The notes below the pieces were generated by a model that saw nothing but the letters and a program-made list of their open reading frames with translations, did not search any database and was not told the DNA's origin. From Gliomastix tumulicola (lineage: Eukaryota; Ascomycota; Sordariomycetes; Hypocreales; Bionectriaceae), in the NCBI GenBank assembly GCA_001599755.1, contig BCHX01000005.1:3282409-3346408 (forward strand): a stretch of 64,000 bases of DNA, in the 5' to 3' direction. Positions within the stretch are counted from its first letter, which is position 1. Each line of letters starts with the position of its first letter. Positions 34,001 through 49,000 of the stretch are shown piece after piece. The translations under genes were made by a program, and so were the position numbers.

Positions 34001-37000
34001 ACGCTCAAGCCCAGCACCGTGCCGACGCTCAAGAAGCTCGTCGTCGGTGGCGAGGCCATCACAAAGGACACCCTCGGCATGTGGTTCGACCACGTCAAGC
34101 TCCTCAACGGCTACGGTCCCGCCGAGGCGTGTATCTGCTGCACGACGCACGACTTCGTCTCCAAGGACGAGACGCCCGGTATTATCGGCCGTGGCGCCAA
34201 CGCGGCCTGCTGGATCATCGAGCCGGATAACCACGAGCAGCTTGCACCAGTTGGCTGCGTTGGCGAGCTCATGGTGCAGGGTTTCATTGCGCGCGGCTAT
34301 CTGAACAACAAGGCGCAGACGGAGCAGTCCTTCGTCGACAGCGTCAGCTGGCTTCCCGATGCTGATGCTTCCACGCGCTTCTACAAGACGGGTGACTTGG
34401 TCCGTTACAAGCCCAACGGCGAGATGGAAATCCTCGGCCGCAAGGATGCACAGGTCAAGCTACGCGGTCAGCGTCTCGAGCCTGGTGAGATCGAATACAC
34501 TATCAAGAAGATCGAGCCGAGCATCGACAACGTCGCCGTTGACATCCTCAAGATCGACGGCCGCGAGGTCCTCACGGCGTATATCCGATTCGCGGGCAAG
34601 ATCGAGGCCGGTGATTCGTTCTTTGCCGGCATGGACGCGCACAAGGACGTCGTGTTTGCCCTGTCTGAGGAGCTGAAGAGTGCCCTTCCCGCGTACATGG
34701 TGCCTTCGCTCTTTCTCCCTGTGCGGTCGATGCCGTTCATCAGCGCGTTGAAGCTGGATCGTCGCAAGCTACGTGCCATGGCGCAGGAGCTGTCTGCTGA
34801 CGATCTGGCTGGCTTCTCGCTGGCGACGCGTCAAAAGGTCGAGCCGACCACTGATATGGAGTTGAAGCTGCGCGATATCTGGGCTGCCGTGCTCGGTGTT
34901 CCGGCAGACAGTATTGGCAAGACGGATAGCTTCCTCCAGATCGGCGGTGACTCGATTCTCGCCATTCAACTTGTTTCTCAGGCACAGCAGAAGGGTATCA
35001 GCCTGAATGTGACGGATATCTTCAAGGATGCCCGCCTCGTGTCCCTCGCTGCTGTCGCCACCAAGGGCGATGAGACTTCCCTCTACGAGACGAAGCCTTT
35101 CTCCCTCCTCAAGGCCAACCTCGATGCCGTCCAGGCTGACGTTGCCTCTCTCTGCGGCCTCCGCGAAGAGGAGACGATTGAGGACGCCTACCCCTGCACG
35201 CCCCTGCAGCAGGGTCTCATGGCGCTGAGCGTCAAGCAGCCCGGCTCGTACATCGCCATGCACGTCTGGAAGCTCTCAGACGACGTCGAGATTGAGCGCT
35301 TCAAGGCGGCCTGGGCCAAGACCGTCGAGCTGTGCGTCAACCTCCGCACGCGCATCATCGAGAGGAACGCCACAGCCGTCCAGGCCGTCATTGCCAACGA
35401 TCTGCTCTGGGATGGTGCCGCTGACCAGACTCTCGAAACGGCAGTTTCTGCGGCCAAGAAGATCAAGATGACCTACGGCTCGAGGCTGAGCCGCTCTGCC
35501 CTCGCCGTTGAGAAGGACGGAACCCGTTACTTCATCTGGCTCGGCCACCACGCCATCTTCGACGGTTGGAGCGTCAAGGTCCTGCTCGAGGTGTTCCAGA
35601 AGGCGTACACGAACGCGGCTCTTGTCCCTACTCTCAAGCCGTATGCCAACTTCATCGCCTACGTCGACCAGATGGACACCTCAGCTGCCTCGGACTTCTG
35701 GCGCCATCAGCTCCGTGGCGCGTATCCTGCTGCTTTCCCGCGACGGAGGCAGACCTCGGAGGAGTCAGTCACGAAGCTCATGATCCGGAGCATCAGTCTC
35801 CCTGAGAGCAAGAGCTCCATCACCAAGGCCTCGCTCGTCCGCGCTGCTTGGGCTGTTGTTCTCTCGCGGTACTGCGATACGCACGATGTCACCTTTGGAG
35901 CTACCGTTTCGGGCAGAAACGCCCCTGTGCCTGGAACGGACTCGATGGCCGGTGCCATGATTGCAACACTGCCGGTCCGTATCCGCGTCAACCCTGGCCA
36001 GAAGGTCGGCTCTTTCTTGCAGGATGTCCAGGATCAGGCCGGTGAGATGATCCCCTTCGAGCAGTTCGGTCTGCAGAACATCGCCAAGCTCGGCGCCGAT
36101 ATCAAGGATGCCTGCGACTTCTCCAGCTTGATGGTCGTCCAGCCGTTCCAGCGAATGGGCCTGACGGGTGACAACGAGTTCCTCCAGTCCACCGAGTCGG
36201 AGGATATTCTGCAGGGCTACTTCAACTACCCGCTCGTCATGGAGTGTATCCTCCTCGACGACGGCAAGGCTGATCTGTACTTCATCTACGACCAGGGCGT
36301 CCTCCACGACAGCCAGCTCGAGGCCATCTCCCACCAGTACGAGGAGGCCATCTCTCAGCTGTCGAGGGACCATGAGAGATCCCTCGGCGAGGTGTCTATT
36401 GCTTCGCAGTGGGATATCGACCGCGCCTTCGAGCTCAACAGCGAGGTCCCCGAGGTCCTTGACATCTGCGCTCACGAGATTGTCAGGGACTACGCCAAGA
36501 CTCAGCCCGATGAGCCGGCTATCGATGCTTGGGATGGCCACCTCACCTACAAGCAGTATGATGCTGCTGCTAACAAGCTGGCTCATCATCTAATTGGGGT
36601 CTACGGCGTGAGGCGCGGCGATATTATTCACGTTTCGTTTGACAAGTCCGTCTGGCACTTTGTCGCTATTCTCGCTGCGAACAAGGCCGGTGCCTCGTGG
36701 TCTCCCCTTGACCCTACCTACCCCCAGCAGCGAAAGGAGCTGATCACGAGGCAGTCCGAGGCCAAGCTCATTCTGACCTCGCCCGAGCATGCTGACGCCT
36801 GTGCTAACCTCGTCGAGAATGTGGCTCTCATCACCCCTGAGCTCGCCGCCACCAACGAGAAGTATCCCGACACCGAGCCTCAGGTGGGTGCCCATCCGGA
36901 CGATGCTTGTTATATCCTCTTCACTTCCGGATCAACTGGTGTGCCCAAGGGCTTCGTCATCCAGCACCGCGCTCTCGTGTCCAGTCAAAAGGCCATCGGC

Positions 37001-40000
37001 GACAGGCTCCGACTTCCCGCCAAGGTCCGTATGCTACAGTTTGCCGCATTCGCCTTCGACATGTCCATCGCCGAGACCTTCGGTGCCCTGACCAGGGGAG
37101 GCTGCCTGGCGATCCCCTCCGAGGAGGACCGTCTCAGCGGCATCCAGGAGTTCATGCGTTCCAAGAGAATCAACGTCGCCTGGATGGTGCCCGCGTTCGC
37201 CCGCACCCTCGACCCAGAGGATATTCCCACCCTCGAGCTCGTCGTCTTCGCCGGTGAGGCAGTCGGCCGAGATGTGTTCGAGAAGTGGTTCAAGAGCGTC
37301 AGACTCGTCAACGGCTGGGGTCCTGCTGAGACCTGTGTCGTCAGCACGATGCACGAATACACCAAGCTGGACGAGTCGTCTGCCAACATCGGCCGCCCCG
37401 TGGCCTCTCACTGCTGGATCGTTGACCCCGAAGATCCCAGCCGTCTCGCCCCCATCGGCACCGTCGGCGAGGTCATGGTGCAAGGTCCCACGCTTCTCAG
37501 GGAGTATCTCGCAGACCGCCAGAAGACCGAGGCCGCGACGGTCACGGACCTTCCGGAGTGGGCGCCGCAGCGCACAAACCCGAGCTTCAACCGCTTCTTC
37601 CGCTCCGGCGATCTCTGTTGGTACAACCCGGACGGCACCATCGAGTTCTACAGCCGTAAAGACACGCAGGTCAAGATCAGAGGTCTGCGTGTGGAGCTCG
37701 GTGAGGTCGAGCACAACGTCCGTGAGGCCCTCGAGGGCGTGCAGCAGGTGGCTGTAGATATCTTCAGGACGGAGACAGGTACGAACTTGGTCGCGTATCT
37801 GTGCTTCAGCAATGACTCCCGTCCAGCTGCTCAGCTGGCTGCGGAGGGCGACGATGACATGTTCCTCCCGCTGTCTGAGGATGTGCAGAGCCGTCTTGTG
37901 GCTATGGTTGCCCTTCTCAACTTGAACCTCCCGCGGTACATGATCCCGACGCTGTTCGTGGTCTGCAGGTACATGCCGTTCATCACGTCAACCAAGCTGG
38001 ATCGTAAGAAGCTCGTCGCCAAGATGAACACGCTGGATCAGGAGCAGCTCGCTTCGTATGCCCTGCAAGGCTCGAAGAAGAGGGCCCCTGAGACAGACCT
38101 CGAGAGGAGGATGCAGCAGATTTGGGCCGATATCCTGCGCATCCCGGCCGAGAACATTGGTCGTGATGATAGCTTCCTGGCCATTGGCGGTGACAGTATC
38201 ACTGCCATCTACCTCATGAATGCCGCTCGACGCCAGGGCCTGGTCATCAAGATCAGCGACATCTTCAAGGACCCGCGTCTGAGCAGTGTTTCTGCCAATG
38301 CTGAGCAGGTCTCTACCATCGGAGGCGAGAAGCTTGCCCGCTTCGAGCTCCTTTCTTCCACCGAGCAGGAAGCTGTTCTCGGTGATGCTGTCCGCGTCCA
38401 GTGCGGCCTCAACTCACAGGACGACATCGAGGACGCCTTCCCCTGCTCTGCCGTCCAGGAGGGTCTCATTGCCCTCGCTGCTAAGCAGCCCGGCTCTTAC
38501 ATCAACAAGTACTTCTTCCAGATTCCGGACGATGTCGATATTGTCCGGTGGAAGGCTGCCTGGGAGAAGACGGTCGAGCTCTGCGGCAACCTGCGCACGA
38601 GGATTGTTCCCTCCACCGAGCGAGCCGTGCAGATCCTCGTTCGCGACGAAGCCTTCTGGGAGCGTACCGAGGGCCTCGATCTCGACGCCTTTGTCAAGAC
38701 AACGTCTCGATACGAAATGGCGTACGGATCTCGCCTTGCACGCTACGCCATTATCAACCAGCCCACGGGAGAGCGATACTTCGCCTGGATTGTGCACCAC
38801 TCCGTTATTGACGGCTGGTCGCTCCAGCTCAACATGAAGGTCTTCCACGGCCTGTACTGGAACAACGAGGTCGCTGCCCTCACTCCTTACTCGGGCTTTA
38901 TCAACCACATCCTCAACCTGGACCTGGACGAGGCTGCCGAGTACTGGAAGCTCCAACTTGAGGGTGCCAGTCGACCTTCGTTCCCTCCTGCGGCTAGCAA
39001 CAAGCAGAAGCCCGTCTTCAAGGGCACGACCATGGACATTGCCATGCCCAAGATGACTGATGGCTCTATCACCAAGGCGTCTATCCTACGTGCCGCTTGG
39101 GCTATTGTCCTTGCGAGATACTGCGAGGCCGATGATATCACGTTCGGTGCTACTATTTCCGGCCGTAACGCTGCTGTCGATGGTCTCCAGGATATGCCCG
39201 GCCCTGCTATTGCCACTGTTCCCGTTCGTATCCGTCTCGACAAGGAAGAGACTGTCGAGAGCTTCCTTCAGGATGTGCAGACCCAGGCATCCGAGATGAT
39301 TGCCCACGAGCAATACGGTCTACAGAACATCGCCAAGGTCAGTCAGGACGCCAAGGAAGGCTGCAACCTCACGACGCTGCTCGTCATCCAGCCGAAGCAG
39401 TACCTTGAGTCCGAGGACAACGCCATCCTCCTCCAGCGGGACGACCTTGCCGCCATCACCGAGGGCGAGACGGAGAACTACTTCAACTACCCGCTCATCC
39501 TCGTCTCGAGCGTCTACGACGATCATCTGGAAGTCCGCTTCTCGTACGACGCCAATATTCTCTCGCAGGCGCATGTCGAGGCCATCTCTCACCATCTCGA
39601 GTATGTCATCCAGCAGCTCCAGGCTGAGCGGTCTGCTGCTCTTGGTGATATTTCTCTCGTTGGTCCCTGGGATAAGAACCACGCTGTGACGCACAACAAC
39701 CTGAAGGACCCGTCCATGACCTGCATTCACTGGATGTTCGATGAGCACGTCAAGGCGCAGCCTGAGGCTCCTGCTATTGCATCTCATGACGGTGATCTGA
39801 CCTACGGCGAGCTCAATGATCTTGCTTCTCGTCTTGCGTACGAGCTCCAGCAGCGCGGCGTTGGGCCTGAGGTCCTCGTGCCTTTCTGCTTTCCCAAGTC
39901 TACGTGGGCGGTTGTGGCTCTCATGGCTATTGAGATTGCAGGCGGTGCATTTGTGCCGCTTGATCCTGCTGCACCTGCTGCCCGTCTTGAGTCTATTCTC

Positions 40001-43000
40001 GAGGACACACAGGCGAAGCTCATCCTTGTCGATACCATTGGCATCGAGGCAGTCAAGGATCTCGGCGTCGAGACACGCATCATCGATGCCGACTATCTCA
40101 ACAGTCTTCCCCCGCCTCCTGAGCCAGTGACATCTGACGTTGGCCCCAACAGCGCCAGTTTCGTCATCTTCACTTCCGGTTCGACCGGAAAGCCGAAGGG
40201 CATGGTCATCGAGCACACAACCATCGCCTCTTCTTCCGATGGATTCGGTATCGACCTCCATGTCGGACCAGGCACTCGTGTGTACGCCTACTCGACGTAC
40301 ACCTTCGATGTCGGTATCACCGATGTCCTCGTCACGCTCTCGCGCGGTGCCTGCGTTGCCATCCCGTCCGAGTACGAGCGCTACAACGACATCGCCGGCT
40401 CTATCAACCGGCTCCAGGCCAACTGGGCCCTCCTCACGCCCACAGTCGCCGGCCTCATCGACCCCGCCGACGTTCCCTCCCTCAAGCTCCTCGCCTTCGG
40501 AGGTGAGGCCGTCACCAAGAAGGTCGTCGACCAGTGGAAGGACGCCGTCGAGCTGCACGGTCTCTACGGCCCTGCTGAGTCCGGAACCTGCGCCTGGAGA
40601 CCCGCGATCGCCAACGGCCGGGCCAACAACATCGGCTATCCCATCCGCAGTTCCTTCTGGATTGTCAACCCGCAGGATATCACCGAGATGGTCCCTGTCG
40701 GTTGCATCGGCGAGCTCATCATCCAGGGTCCCATTCTCGCCCGCGGCTATATCAACGCTACTGAGAAGGCCAACGCTGCGTGGCTCGAGGACGTGGACTG
40801 GTTCCCTGGTGAAAACAACCCGAACAGGGCGTACAGGACGGGAGATCTCGTCAGGCGCAACGCTGACGGGTCTTTCGACTATGTAGGCCGTTCGGATACG
40901 CAGGTCAAGCTGCACGGTCAGAGAATCGAGCTGGGTGAGATCGAGACGCGTGTCGAGCAGTATCTCCCCAAGAACATGGCCGTCATCGCCGATATCCTCA
41001 AGAACGAGGAGACTGGCAACGATGTTCTTGCAGCTCTGCTCTGGTTCACGAGCGGTCCGGAGACGGAGGCAACAGAGGTCACTCTCATGCCCTCTGTTAC
41101 TGACAAGATCCACGACCTGATCTCGTACCTCGACTCTGCGCTGAGCATGGTCGTCGCTCCGTACATGATGCCTGGCATGTATCTCGTCTTCCAGGGTACG
41201 CCTGATAAGACTCCCTCGGGCAAGACGGACCGTCGCAAGCTGTGCGCTCTCGCCCGCGCTGCGCCTATCAAGGACAAGATCAAGTTCGCTCCTGGTGGTG
41301 GCAGCCAGGAAGAGCCCACGACGGAGATGGAATTCAAGCTCCGTGATCTCTGGGCTGAAGTCCTTCAGCTCGACGCCGCTGATATCGGGAAGAACGACAG
41401 CTTCCTCCGTGTTGGTGGTGACTCGATCAGTGCCATCCGTCTCGTTTCTACCGCTCATCGCGACGGCATTCTGCTGAATGTCGAGGCCATCTTCAGGGAC
41501 CCTCGTCTTTCTGCCATGGCTGATTCTGCCAGCTACGCCAGCGAGCAGCCATCCTACAGCGTTGACCCCTTCAGCCTCCTCCCCGAGAAGGAGACTGACT
41601 CCATCCAGTCCGAGGTCCGCAGACAGTGCGACCTCGGCCCCAAGGACATCATCGAGGATGTCTACCCTTGCACCAAGCTCCAGGAGGGTCTTCTCGCCCT
41701 CTCTGCTCAGCAACCTGGTGCCTATATCGCCAAGCAGGTCATGCAGCTGACCAAGAACGTCGATCTCGACCGCTTCAAGGCCGCTTGGGAACAGACGGTC
41801 CAGGCCTGTGCCAGTCTCCGCACGCGCATCGTCTCTGTCAACGGCGTAGCGTACCAGGCTGCCATCAAGTCTGCCAACGTTAAGTGGGATGACATCGATG
41901 GTCTCAGTCTCAAGGCCGTCATCAACGCGTCCAAGCAGCAGATGATGGGTTACGGCACACCCCTCAACCGCTTCGCCTTCGTGCGCGAGGACGCCGACAA
42001 CATCTTCCTCGTCTGGACTGCCCACCACTCTACTTTCGATGGCTGGTGCATCAAGATTGTCCACGAGACGCTGTACCGCGCCTACGAGGGCCTGGATCTC
42101 CCGCTGCAGTACCCCTTCTCGGGCTTTATCAAGTTCCTCACCGAGATGAACCAGGATGCTGCAGGCAACTACTGGAAGGCCCAGCTGGACGGTGCCAAGC
42201 GTGCGGCGTTCCCTGCTGTCACTACTGCTGAGTCGTCGCCCAAGAAGAGTGCTGTGTTCGACATGGAGCTTGAGCTGCCTCGCTCGACGAACTCTTCCAT
42301 CACCAAGGCTACGATCCTCCGCGCTGCTTGGGCCTACGTGCTGGCTACCTATTCTGATACTAGTGACATTACCTTTGGTGCTACTGTTTCCGGTCGTCAG
42401 GCCCCTGTTCCTGGGCTTGAGGCTATGGCTGGCCCGGTCCTTGCTACCGTGCCGGTCCGTATCCAGCTCGACAAGGACCAGCCTATTGGCGAGTATCTCC
42501 AGGCTGTCCAGACCCAGGCTCTAGAGATGGTCCGATACGAGCAGTACGGTCTGCAGAACATCGCTCGTCTATCTAGCGAGGCCAAGGAGGCGTGCGAGTT
42601 CTCCAGTCTGCTGCTCGTCCAGCCCGGCAAGGCCTTCCTGGATTCCGATGCCGAGTCCATCATCACTCCTCCCAGCGCCGAGAAGTACGGAGTGGATGAG
42701 GCACTCGAGGGATACTTCAGCTATCCTCTCGTCCTGCAGGCCTTTGTCGGTGATGACTCCGTCGATCTCTCTTTCAGCTACCATACCAACGTGGTCAGCG
42801 AGTTCCAGCTCACTGCCATGTCCCACCAGCTGCTGCACGTTATGGAGCAGTTGTCTACGCAGGCGAATTCTCTGCTCGGCACCGTCACTGTCGCTGGTGA
42901 GTGGGATCTCGAGCAGGCCAAGGCGTGGAACGAGGAGGTCCGACTGGTCGATGACACTATCCACGACGTCATCTCCAAGACTGCCTCCCGCATTCCCAAC

Positions 43001-46000
43001 CACGAGGCCATCTTCTCCAGTGAGGGCAGTCTGACCTTCGCCGAGCTCGACAAACTTTCGTCTCAACTCGGCGGATATCTCGCTACTCTTGGTGTTGGTC
43101 CCGAGACTCTCGTCGCCCTGTGCTATGAGAAGAGCCTTTGGGCTATCGTGGCCATGATGGGTGTGCTGAAGGCGGGTGGTGCGTTCGTGCCTCTCGATCC
43201 TCAGCATCCTCAGTCCCGTAGACAGGAACTCATCGACGACATGGGCGCTCGTCATTTGATTGTGTCCCCTGGCACGGCGGAAGCCAACCGTGATTTGACT
43301 GAGCACACAATCAATCTCACCTCTTCGAGCTTTGCCGAGTTCGCCAAGTACACTTTCCCCAAGGGTCACCCCAAGCCTGTCCACTCCAACCCAGCCTACG
43401 TGCTCTTCACGTCCGGCTCTACGGGCAAGCCCAAGGGTGTGGTGATCGAGCACGGCGCCCTGTGCTCTGCCGGTGTCGATGCCCACGCCAGACTCTACGA
43501 CGCCGACTCGCGTGTGCTCCAGTTCTCGAGCTACGTCTTCGATATCAGCATGGGTGAGATCTTCGCCACGCTCGCCCACGGAGGTACTGTTTGTACACCG
43601 ACCGAGACCGAGAGGCTGCAGCACACGGCCGCCTTCATGGAGCTGGCCAAGGTCAACACGGCCATGTTGACCGCGTCGTTTGCCCGCACCGTCGACCCCG
43701 AGGCGGTTCCTACCCTGAAGCAGTTGATAATGGTTGGAGAGGCTCCAGCGAGGGATACTCTCACCACGTGGCAGGGCCGGGTGACGCTGACCAACGGCTA
43801 CGGACCTGCTGAGGCCTGTATTTACTGTACTTTCCACGACTACCAGTCCAAGACTGAGTCCCCTGGCATGATTGGTCGTGGTTCGAACAACGCGTGCTGG
43901 GTCGTTGATCCAGATGATCACAACCGTCTTGCTCCTATCGGCGGAATGGGTGAGCTGCTTATCCAGGGATACACGCTCGCCCGTGGCTACCTCAACGACG
44001 AAGACAAGACCAACGCGGTCTTCATCGAGAAGGTCGACTGGCTGCCGCAGGGCCCTGGAGCCGCGAGGTTCTACAGGACGGGTGACTTGGTCAAATACCA
44101 CCCGGACGGATCCCTCGAATACTTCGGCCGTCGCGATACCCAGGTTAAGATCCGCGGTCTCCGTATCGAGTTGAGCGAGATCGAATTTGCCATTAAGAAG
44201 GCCAACCCTGATATCGAGCACGTGTCAGTCGACGTTATCGGCACCGACGCCAACAAGACTCTCATGGCACTCGTCAGCTCTCCCCAATGGAGCGTCGACA
44301 GCAGCAACATCTCCCTCATGTCTGTCGACGAAAACCTCCGAAGCACCCTCGCCGCGCTATCCGAGCAGCTTCGTGGCGTCCTGCCCAAGTACATGGTTCC
44401 TACGCTCTACCTGCCCATGCACAGGATGCCGTTCGTCAGCGCCTTCAAGCTCGACAGGAAGAGACTCAGGGAGATTGCCAACTCGCTCTCCCTGAGTGAA
44501 CTCTCTGCCTTTTCTCTCGCGAGCAGGGATAAGGCTGAGCCTGTGACGGATATGGAGTTCAAGCTGAGAGAGCTCTGGGCTGAGACTCTGGGTGTGTCTC
44601 CGGCGGAGATTGGAAGACAAGATAACTTCCTACAGATCGGTGGTGACTCTATCTCTGCTATCCAGCTTATTACTCTTGCGCAGAAGCACAACCTCACTCT
44701 GACGATCGGCAACGTCTTCAAGGACGCGCGTCTCAGCTCTCTGGCTGCCACGGTTGTCACTAGTACTTCTGAGATTGAGGAGGAGTACACTCCCTTCAGC
44801 CTCACGAACAACGCAGCCAGTGTCCAGGCTGTCGTGGAGGAGGAGTGTGGTCTCAAGACGGGCCAGGAGATCGAGGATGCTTACCCTTGCGCTCCGTTCC
44901 AGGAGGGCATGATGGCCCTCTCCGTGAAGCAGCCTGGCTCCTACATCGCGAAGCATCTCTTCCGTCTGTCCAGCAAGGTCGACATTGACCGATTCCGACA
45001 CGCCTGGGAGGAGACCGTCCGTCTCTGCGCCAGTCTGAGGACCAGGATCGTCAAGGTCCAGGGCTCGGCAGTCCAGGCCGTCATCAGAGACGACATCCAG
45101 TGGGAGGACGTTGAAGCCGACCAGATCCAGGATCTCGTCCGCCACGTCGAGATGACCTTCTCCGCGAGACTCAACAGGTACGCACTCGCTGAGGCCAGCG
45201 ACGGCTACTGGTACTTCTCGTGGCTCAGCCACCACTCTGTCTTTGACGGCTGGAGCATCCGCATCGTGCTCGACACCCTCCGCAGCGTCTATGACAACGT
45301 CACCCGGCCTTCACTCAAGCCGTATGCGGGCTTCGTCGACTATGTGCTCCGTATGGACCACGATGTCGCAAAGAACTTCTGGAGTGAGCAGCTCTCGGGC
45401 GCCCAACGGGCGTCTTTCCCTCCCCGACGCGCGGCATCCGAGTCCAACACTGTCACTCGCGTCATCACGCGCACGATCGAGCTGCCCAAGTCCACGGGCA
45501 CTTCGATGACCAAGGCCTCCATCCTCCGCGCCGCGTGGGCGATCCTGCTTGCCAAATACTGCGACACCGACGACGTCACGTTCGGTGCCACCGTCTCCGG
45601 CCGCAACGCCGCTGTCCCAGGCCTTGCTGACATGCCCGGACCGATGGTTGCTACGATCCCTGTGCGCGTGCGTCTGGACCCGGAGCAGCCGCTGCAGGCC
45701 TTCCTCCAGCAGATCCAAGACCAGGCCTCGGACATGGTGCCCCATGAGCAGTTCGGTATCCAGAACATCAGCAAGATCGGCGCCGACGTCAAGGAGGCCT
45801 GTGACTTCTCGACCCTCATGGTCGTCCAGCCCTTCCAGCAGATGGGTCTTGCCGACAAGGTCGACGACGGCTTCCTCATCTCGCCCGAGTCCGAGGGCAG
45901 CAGCAGCAGCCTCGAGGAGTCCATGCAGGGCTACTTCAACTACCCGCTGGTCATGCAGGCCGGCCTTGCCGACGACAAGATGGAGCTGTACCTCATCTAC

Positions 46001-49000
46001 GATACGGCCGTGCTGCAGGAGCAGCAGCTCCAGGGCATCGCGCACCAGTACGAGCACCTCGTCCACGAGCTCTTTGCCCAGGACGAGCGGCCCCTGCAGG
46101 AGGTCTCGATGACGTCTGCCTGGGATGCCCAGCAGGCTCTCACCTTCAACAGGGAGCTGCCGCCGATCGTGGACAAATGTGTGCATCACCTCATCGAGGA
46201 GCATGCGCGCGTCAGACCGGATGCGTATGCGATCCGCGCCTGGGACGGTGACTATACGTATAGCCAGCTAAACGCCGCAGCCAACAGACTGGCGCACTAC
46301 CTGATCAAGGATCTACAGGTCAAGGTTGCCGACATCGTCCACGTCTGCTTCGAGAAATCGCTGTGGCACTTCGTGGCTATCCTCGCCATCAACAAGGCTG
46401 GTGCTACCTGGTCTCCTCTCGATCCGTCGTACCCTCAGCAGCGACGACAGCAGATTGTCGCCCAGACCGAGTCCAAGATCTGCCTCGTGTCTCCCGAGAA
46501 CCTGGAGGGATGCAAGGGCCTTGTCGAGACGGTCCTGGAGATCACTCCGGACTTCATCAAGTCCCTCGTCCGCAAGTCCCCTGCCACTCCCGAGACTGGC
46601 GTGACGCCCGATGTGGCTGCTTATATCCTGTTCACCTCCGGTTCAACCGGTATCCCCAAGGGTTTCGTGATCCAGCATCATGCCCTCTGTACCGCCGAGA
46701 CCGACATCTGGCGCAGACTCGGCATGACGGCTGACGTGCGGATGCTGCAGTTTGCCTCCTTCGTCTTTGATCTCTCGATTGGTGAGATCTTTGGCCCGCT
46801 GCTCTTTGGCGCTACGCTCTGCGTGCCGTCCGAGGACATCCGCATGAACAGCATCGTCGAGTATATCAAGGACCTGAACATCAACTGGACGTGTCTCACG
46901 CCTGCCTATATCCGGACTTGGAGGCCCGAGGATGTCCCGTCCATCGAGCTCGTGATGCTGGCTGGTGAGGCCGTCGGCCAGGATATCCTGTCGTCCTGGT
47001 ACGGACATGTTCGCCTGGTCAACGGCTGGGGCCCTGCCGAGTGCTGTGTGTTCAGCACCTTCCACGAGTACCGCTCGCCCACAGACCTGCCATCCACGAT
47101 CGGTGCGTCCGTTGGTGGCCTCTGCTGGATCGTCGATCCCGAGGACCCTCAACGCCTCGCTCCCATCGGAACTGTGGGTGAGGTTGTCATCCAGGGACCG
47201 GCTTTGCTCCGCGAGTATCTGGCCGACGAGGCCAAGACCGAGGCTTCTATGGTCAGACAGCTGCCGCCCTGGGCGCCCAAGCAGACCTCATCCTTCTTCA
47301 ACCGCTTCTTCAAGTCGGGGGATCTCTGCTTCTACAACGCCGACGGCACGATGAACTTTGCCAGCCGCAAGGACAACCAGGTCAAGATCCGCGGTCTGCG
47401 TGTGGAACTCGGCGAAGTCGAGCACCACGTGCGCTCCAACCTGCCGGGTGCCTCGCAAATCGCAGTTGACGTGCTCCGATCCGAGACGGGTGCCAGTCTC
47501 GTCGCCTTCTTCTGCTACTCAGACGATACGCGCACTGCTGGCATTGATCTCGACACCGCGGCTGATGACATGCTGCTGCCCATCACGCCTGAGATCTCGG
47601 AGCAGCTGTCTGCTCTCGTGGGTGAGCTCCGCGTCTCGCTGCCTGGATACATGGTGCCTTCTCTCTTTGTGCCGTGTCTCTACATGCCCTTCATTACCTC
47701 CAAGAAGCTCGACCGCAGGACGCTCCTCAGCAAGGTCAAGGCTCTGAGCCGTGATGCCCTGGCGTCTTACTCGCTTGTTGGCACCAGCAAGAGGGCGCCT
47801 GAGACGGAGACGGAGGTGAGGCTGCAGAAGATCTGGTCCGAGATGCTGCAGCTGCCTCTGGAGTCTATCGGTCGTGACGACTCATTCCTTGGTCTTGGTG
47901 GCGACTCTATCTCGGCGATCCAGCTCGTCAGCACGGCTCGAAGCCTGGGTCTGACGCTGACAGTCAAGGATATCTTCAGCGACCCGAGGCTGTCTGCCGT
48001 TGCTGCAAAGACCAGCGTCGGCGATGTTGTCGATGACTCTGCCCCTGAGCGATTCGCTCTCCTCCCCGAGTCTGTCCGCCAGACAGTCTCTTCCGAGTCT
48101 CTCGTGCGGTTCGGAGTCAAGGACGGCCAGGCCATCGAAGATGCCTACCCCTGCACCGGTCTCCAGGAGGGTCTCATGGCGCTCGCGGCCAAGGAGCCCG
48201 GCTCGTACATCGCCAAGTACGTCTACCGCCTCGGCAAGCACATCGACGCGAGCCGCTTCCGCGACGCCTGGGCCCAGACCGTCGAGGCCTGCGGCAACCT
48301 CCGGACGAGGATCTTCGACGTCAACGGCACCGCCGTTCAGGCCCTGCTCACGCCCGACGTCGAGTGGGACTCGAGCCGCGGGTTCACACTCACAACCTAC
48401 ATCGACAGCCTGCGCACGCTCGAGATGGGCTTCGGCACGCGCCTGTGCAGATATGCACTCATCCAGGACCCGTCGACGGGCGACAACTACTTCGTCTGGG
48501 TCATGCACCACGCCGTGTCCGACGGTTTCTCCCTCGTGCTCAACATGTCCGCGCTGCGGAGCTTCTACGACGGTGCGAACCCGCCGCAGCTGCAGCCGTA
48601 CTCGCGCTTCATCCGGTATGTCTCCGAGCTGGACGAGTCGGCGGCTGCGCAGTTCTGGAAGCAGGAGCTCGAGGGCGCCAATCGGGCGACGTTCCCGCCG
48701 ACGAGCCCGCGCGCTGGGAAGCAGGATGTTGAGAAGAAGGTCCGTATCATGGAGAAGACGATCAACTTTCCCAAGCAGGCGAGGGAGACGGTCACGAGGG
48801 CGACGTATATGCGTGCCGCCTGGGCTCTGCTCCTCGCCCGCTACTCTGATAGCGATGATATCACCTTCGGAACGACTGTGTCTGGTCGTCAGGCCCCCGT
48901 CCACGGCCTTGATGCCATGGCCGGTCCTGTCGTCGCTACGATCCCCGTCCGAGTCCAGGTCGACTCTGCTCAGGACCTGCCGTCCTTCCTCGAGGAGCTG

